Translations under genes and position numbers: made by a program
Origin: Peribacillus sp. FSL H8-0477
GTDB lineage: Bacteria; Bacillota; Bacilli; Bacillales; DSM-1321
Direction of reading: 5' to 3'
Assembly: GCF_038002765.1 (NCBI RefSeq)
Contig: NZ_JBBODE010000001.1
Location: forward strand, 1,984,001-2,048,000
DNA length: 64,000 bases
The notes under the pieces: model-generated
What the model was told of the DNA's origin: nothing
Databases searched by the model: none
Seen by the model: only the letters and a program-made list of their open reading frames with translations
In this document: piece after piece, positions 62,574 through 64,000 of the stretch
Position numbering within the stretch: position 1 is the stretch's first letter
Layout: each line of letters starts with the position of its first letter

Positions 62574-64000
62574 CGGAAGAATCACCGTCAAGACGGCTTC
62601 TCTTGGCAATGGACAATACACCATTGCGGCGATGGACGAACAAAATGCCTATATTTCCTCCCAAACCATTCGCCGGCTCCTGTTCACCTGGGACGATGCA
62701 AGCTATTATGGGACCCGTTTGACAGAAGAAACTATTGATGATATTCCGGTATTCATTGTCGATGCTTGGGGTCTGCTCAATTTCTTTGCGAAGGAAAGCT
62801 TTAACTCCTTTATTGATTGGGAATGGACGGAATTATCCTCACTTTGTCTGTCTGCTGCGCCTGTTTTATTTGAGTCAATTGATGAAGGCATTCCGATTCC
62901 GGACTTTGCCAGTCTTCAACAGCATCAGATTGCTTGGTCACTCCCTCAGGAGGTTGAAGAAGAATTCGTCCCTGATTTTTGGAAAGAGAGCATACACCCT
63001 GATCTTTTTATGGAACAAGAAGAATCAAAGCAAACATTCATTGAACGCTGGTACAATGATGCTGCGAATACGTATCTTACCAAGTATTCTCCCGTTCGAA
63101 CTAAATGGACTGAAGCAGTAAGTGCTCTTCAGGAAACACGACTCTCAGCGGAAGAGCTTCAAGCCTTCTTCACACCGGAGACGTGGCAGCAATGGCTTGG
63201 GATTGAAAGCGATACGATGCCGTTCATTATTGGTCTGCGCTTAACGGAACCGATAGATGGTCAGGGACCTTGGGACTTCTCAGTTTTTCTGCGTTCTAAA
63301 AAAGATGATTCGATTACAGCGGATTATCCATCTAAACGTCTCCCTCGCGGCTGGAACAAGTTTGCCAAAGATGTGGATAAGAAGATCAAATCGTGGTTGA
63401 AAATTGTCCCATGGATGGACAACGCCGGCCAATTTAAGGCTACATTGACAGAAAATGAAGCATGGGAGTTTCTAACCGAATCCAGCGAAAAACTATTGTT
63501 CCTTGGGGCTGAAATTCTTCTGCCTTCTTGGTGGAAAGCTCTTCAGGAATCACAGATTCGATTAAAAGCTAAAGTGAAAAGTCAAACAACCCGCGGTCCT
63601 TCCTATGTAGGACTTCAAGCGCTGATGGACTTCGACTGGCGTTTCTCGATTAACGGAGAAGATTTATCCGAAGATGACTTCCAAAACCTCGTGAATGAAA
63701 AGCGTCGCTTAATTTATATTCGCGGTCAATGGGTGAAACTTGATCCTGCGTTCATTAAACAAATACAAGTGTTAATGGAAACGGCCAATGAAAAAGGCTT
63801 AGCACTTAACGATTTACTGCAGCAGGAGTTATTAACAGACACCGATGATGGTGAAGAAGAAGATATCGCAGGGATGATGCGGATACAGTTCGAATTAAAT
63901 CAAGACCTGGCACGAATGGTCAGCACCCTTCGCGAAACCAAGAACCTCCCTATTCTACCGGTCCCAGATGCCCTTCAGGGTGAACTTAGGCCGTATCAAA
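62563..64000 (+). CDS. SNF2-family helicase, N-terminal part (cut by window)
   Basis: The frame begins MWNNGRITVKTASLGNGQY at ATG 62563 (AAAGGGGGA upstream) and stays open to the window end, about 479 codons. The region holds a SNF2-associated N-terminal domain (segments LLFLGAEILLPSWW and LQALMDFDWRFSINGEDLSEDDF near residues 305-380). The last visible residues, LQGELRPYQ, are the usual lead-in to helicase motif I, which must lie just outside. DNA-dependent ATPase by family. Confidence 0.88.
   Translation, partial: MWNNGRITVKTASLGNGQYTIAAMDEQNAYISSQTIRRLLFTWDDASYYGTRLTEETIDDIPVFIVDAWGLLNFFAKESFNSFIDWEWTELSSLCLSAAPVLFESIDEGIPIPDFASLQQHQIAWSLPQEVEEEFVPDFWKESIHPDLFMEQEESKQTFIERWYNDAANTYLTKYSPVRTKWTEAVSALQETRLSAEELQAFFTPETWQQWLGIESDTMPFIIGLRLTEPIDGQGPWDFSVFLRSKKDDSITADYPSKRLPRGWNKFAKDVDKKIKSWLKIVPWMDNAGQFKATLTENEAWEFLTESSEKLLFLGAEILLPSWWKALQESQIRLKAKVKSQTTRGPSYVGLQALMDFDWRFSINGEDLSEDDFQNLVNEKRRLIYIRGQWVKLDPAFIKQIQVLMETANEKGLALNDLLQQELLTDTDDGEEEDIAGMMRIQFELNQDLARMVSTLRETKNLPILPVPDALQGELRPYQ

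Overview
The window looks like a chromosomal segment from a Gram-positive, low-G+C member of the Bacillaceae. The evidence is T-rich Rho-independent terminators, strong AGGAGG-type ribosome binding sites, the SecA2/SlaP pair, YwqCDE-type genes, a LysM-NlpC/P60 autolysin with a WalR box, and an SbsC-type S-layer protein. The genus cannot be fixed from sequence alone. I see no rRNA, tRNA or CRISPR array.

Positions 1-34.4 kb form an exported-protein island. It holds two subtilisin-like proteases, a LysM/NlpC-P60 endopeptidase, an M14 carboxypeptidase, SlaP and SecA2 (accessory Sec export of S-layer proteins), two 5'-nucleotidases, an alkaline phosphatase, an extracellular endo/exonuclease-like protein, a transglutaminase-like protein, a beta-helix protein, an S-layer-anchored 787-aa protein, a PPC-domain protein and a tyrosine kinase/phosphatase operon (ywqC-D-E). 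The nuclease, nucleotidases and phosphatase together could turn extracellular nucleic acid into nucleoside and phosphate. A nested tandem repeat lies at 17.5-18.6 kb.

Positions 34.9-53.8 kb are the S-layer locus and the most unusual part. A RadA paralogue (+) faces about 17 kb of minus-strand genes that end in the expressed 1137-aa S-layer gene. Behind that gene lie three tyrosine recombinases, a phage-type RadC, two copies of a small-gene module, a DUF927 ATPase, an ORF-less group II intron remnant and a promoterless second copy of the S-layer C-terminal region. A 38-bp block, identical between the two copies and in the same reading frame, marks both the start of the silent cassette and the matching codons (around Met267) of the expressed gene. 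It bounds 10,045 bp that carry the recombinases. I read this as an integrative element that enters the S-layer coding sequence, supplies a new C-terminal part and displaces the old one; excision would restore an alternative 1103-aa S-layer protein.

Positions 54-64 kb hold a PbpC-like penicillin-binding protein, a CorA-like membrane protein and an unannotated quorum-sensing locus. That locus has an HTH-TPR (PlcR-like, RRNPP) regulator, a divergent 51-aa exported propeptide ending in four tandem ELPGV[Y/H] repeats, and four copies of a 16-bp site (TATAACTYTAGGMATA or close) beside the small genes. The window ends in a SWIM-domain protein overlapping a truncated SNF2-type helicase gene.
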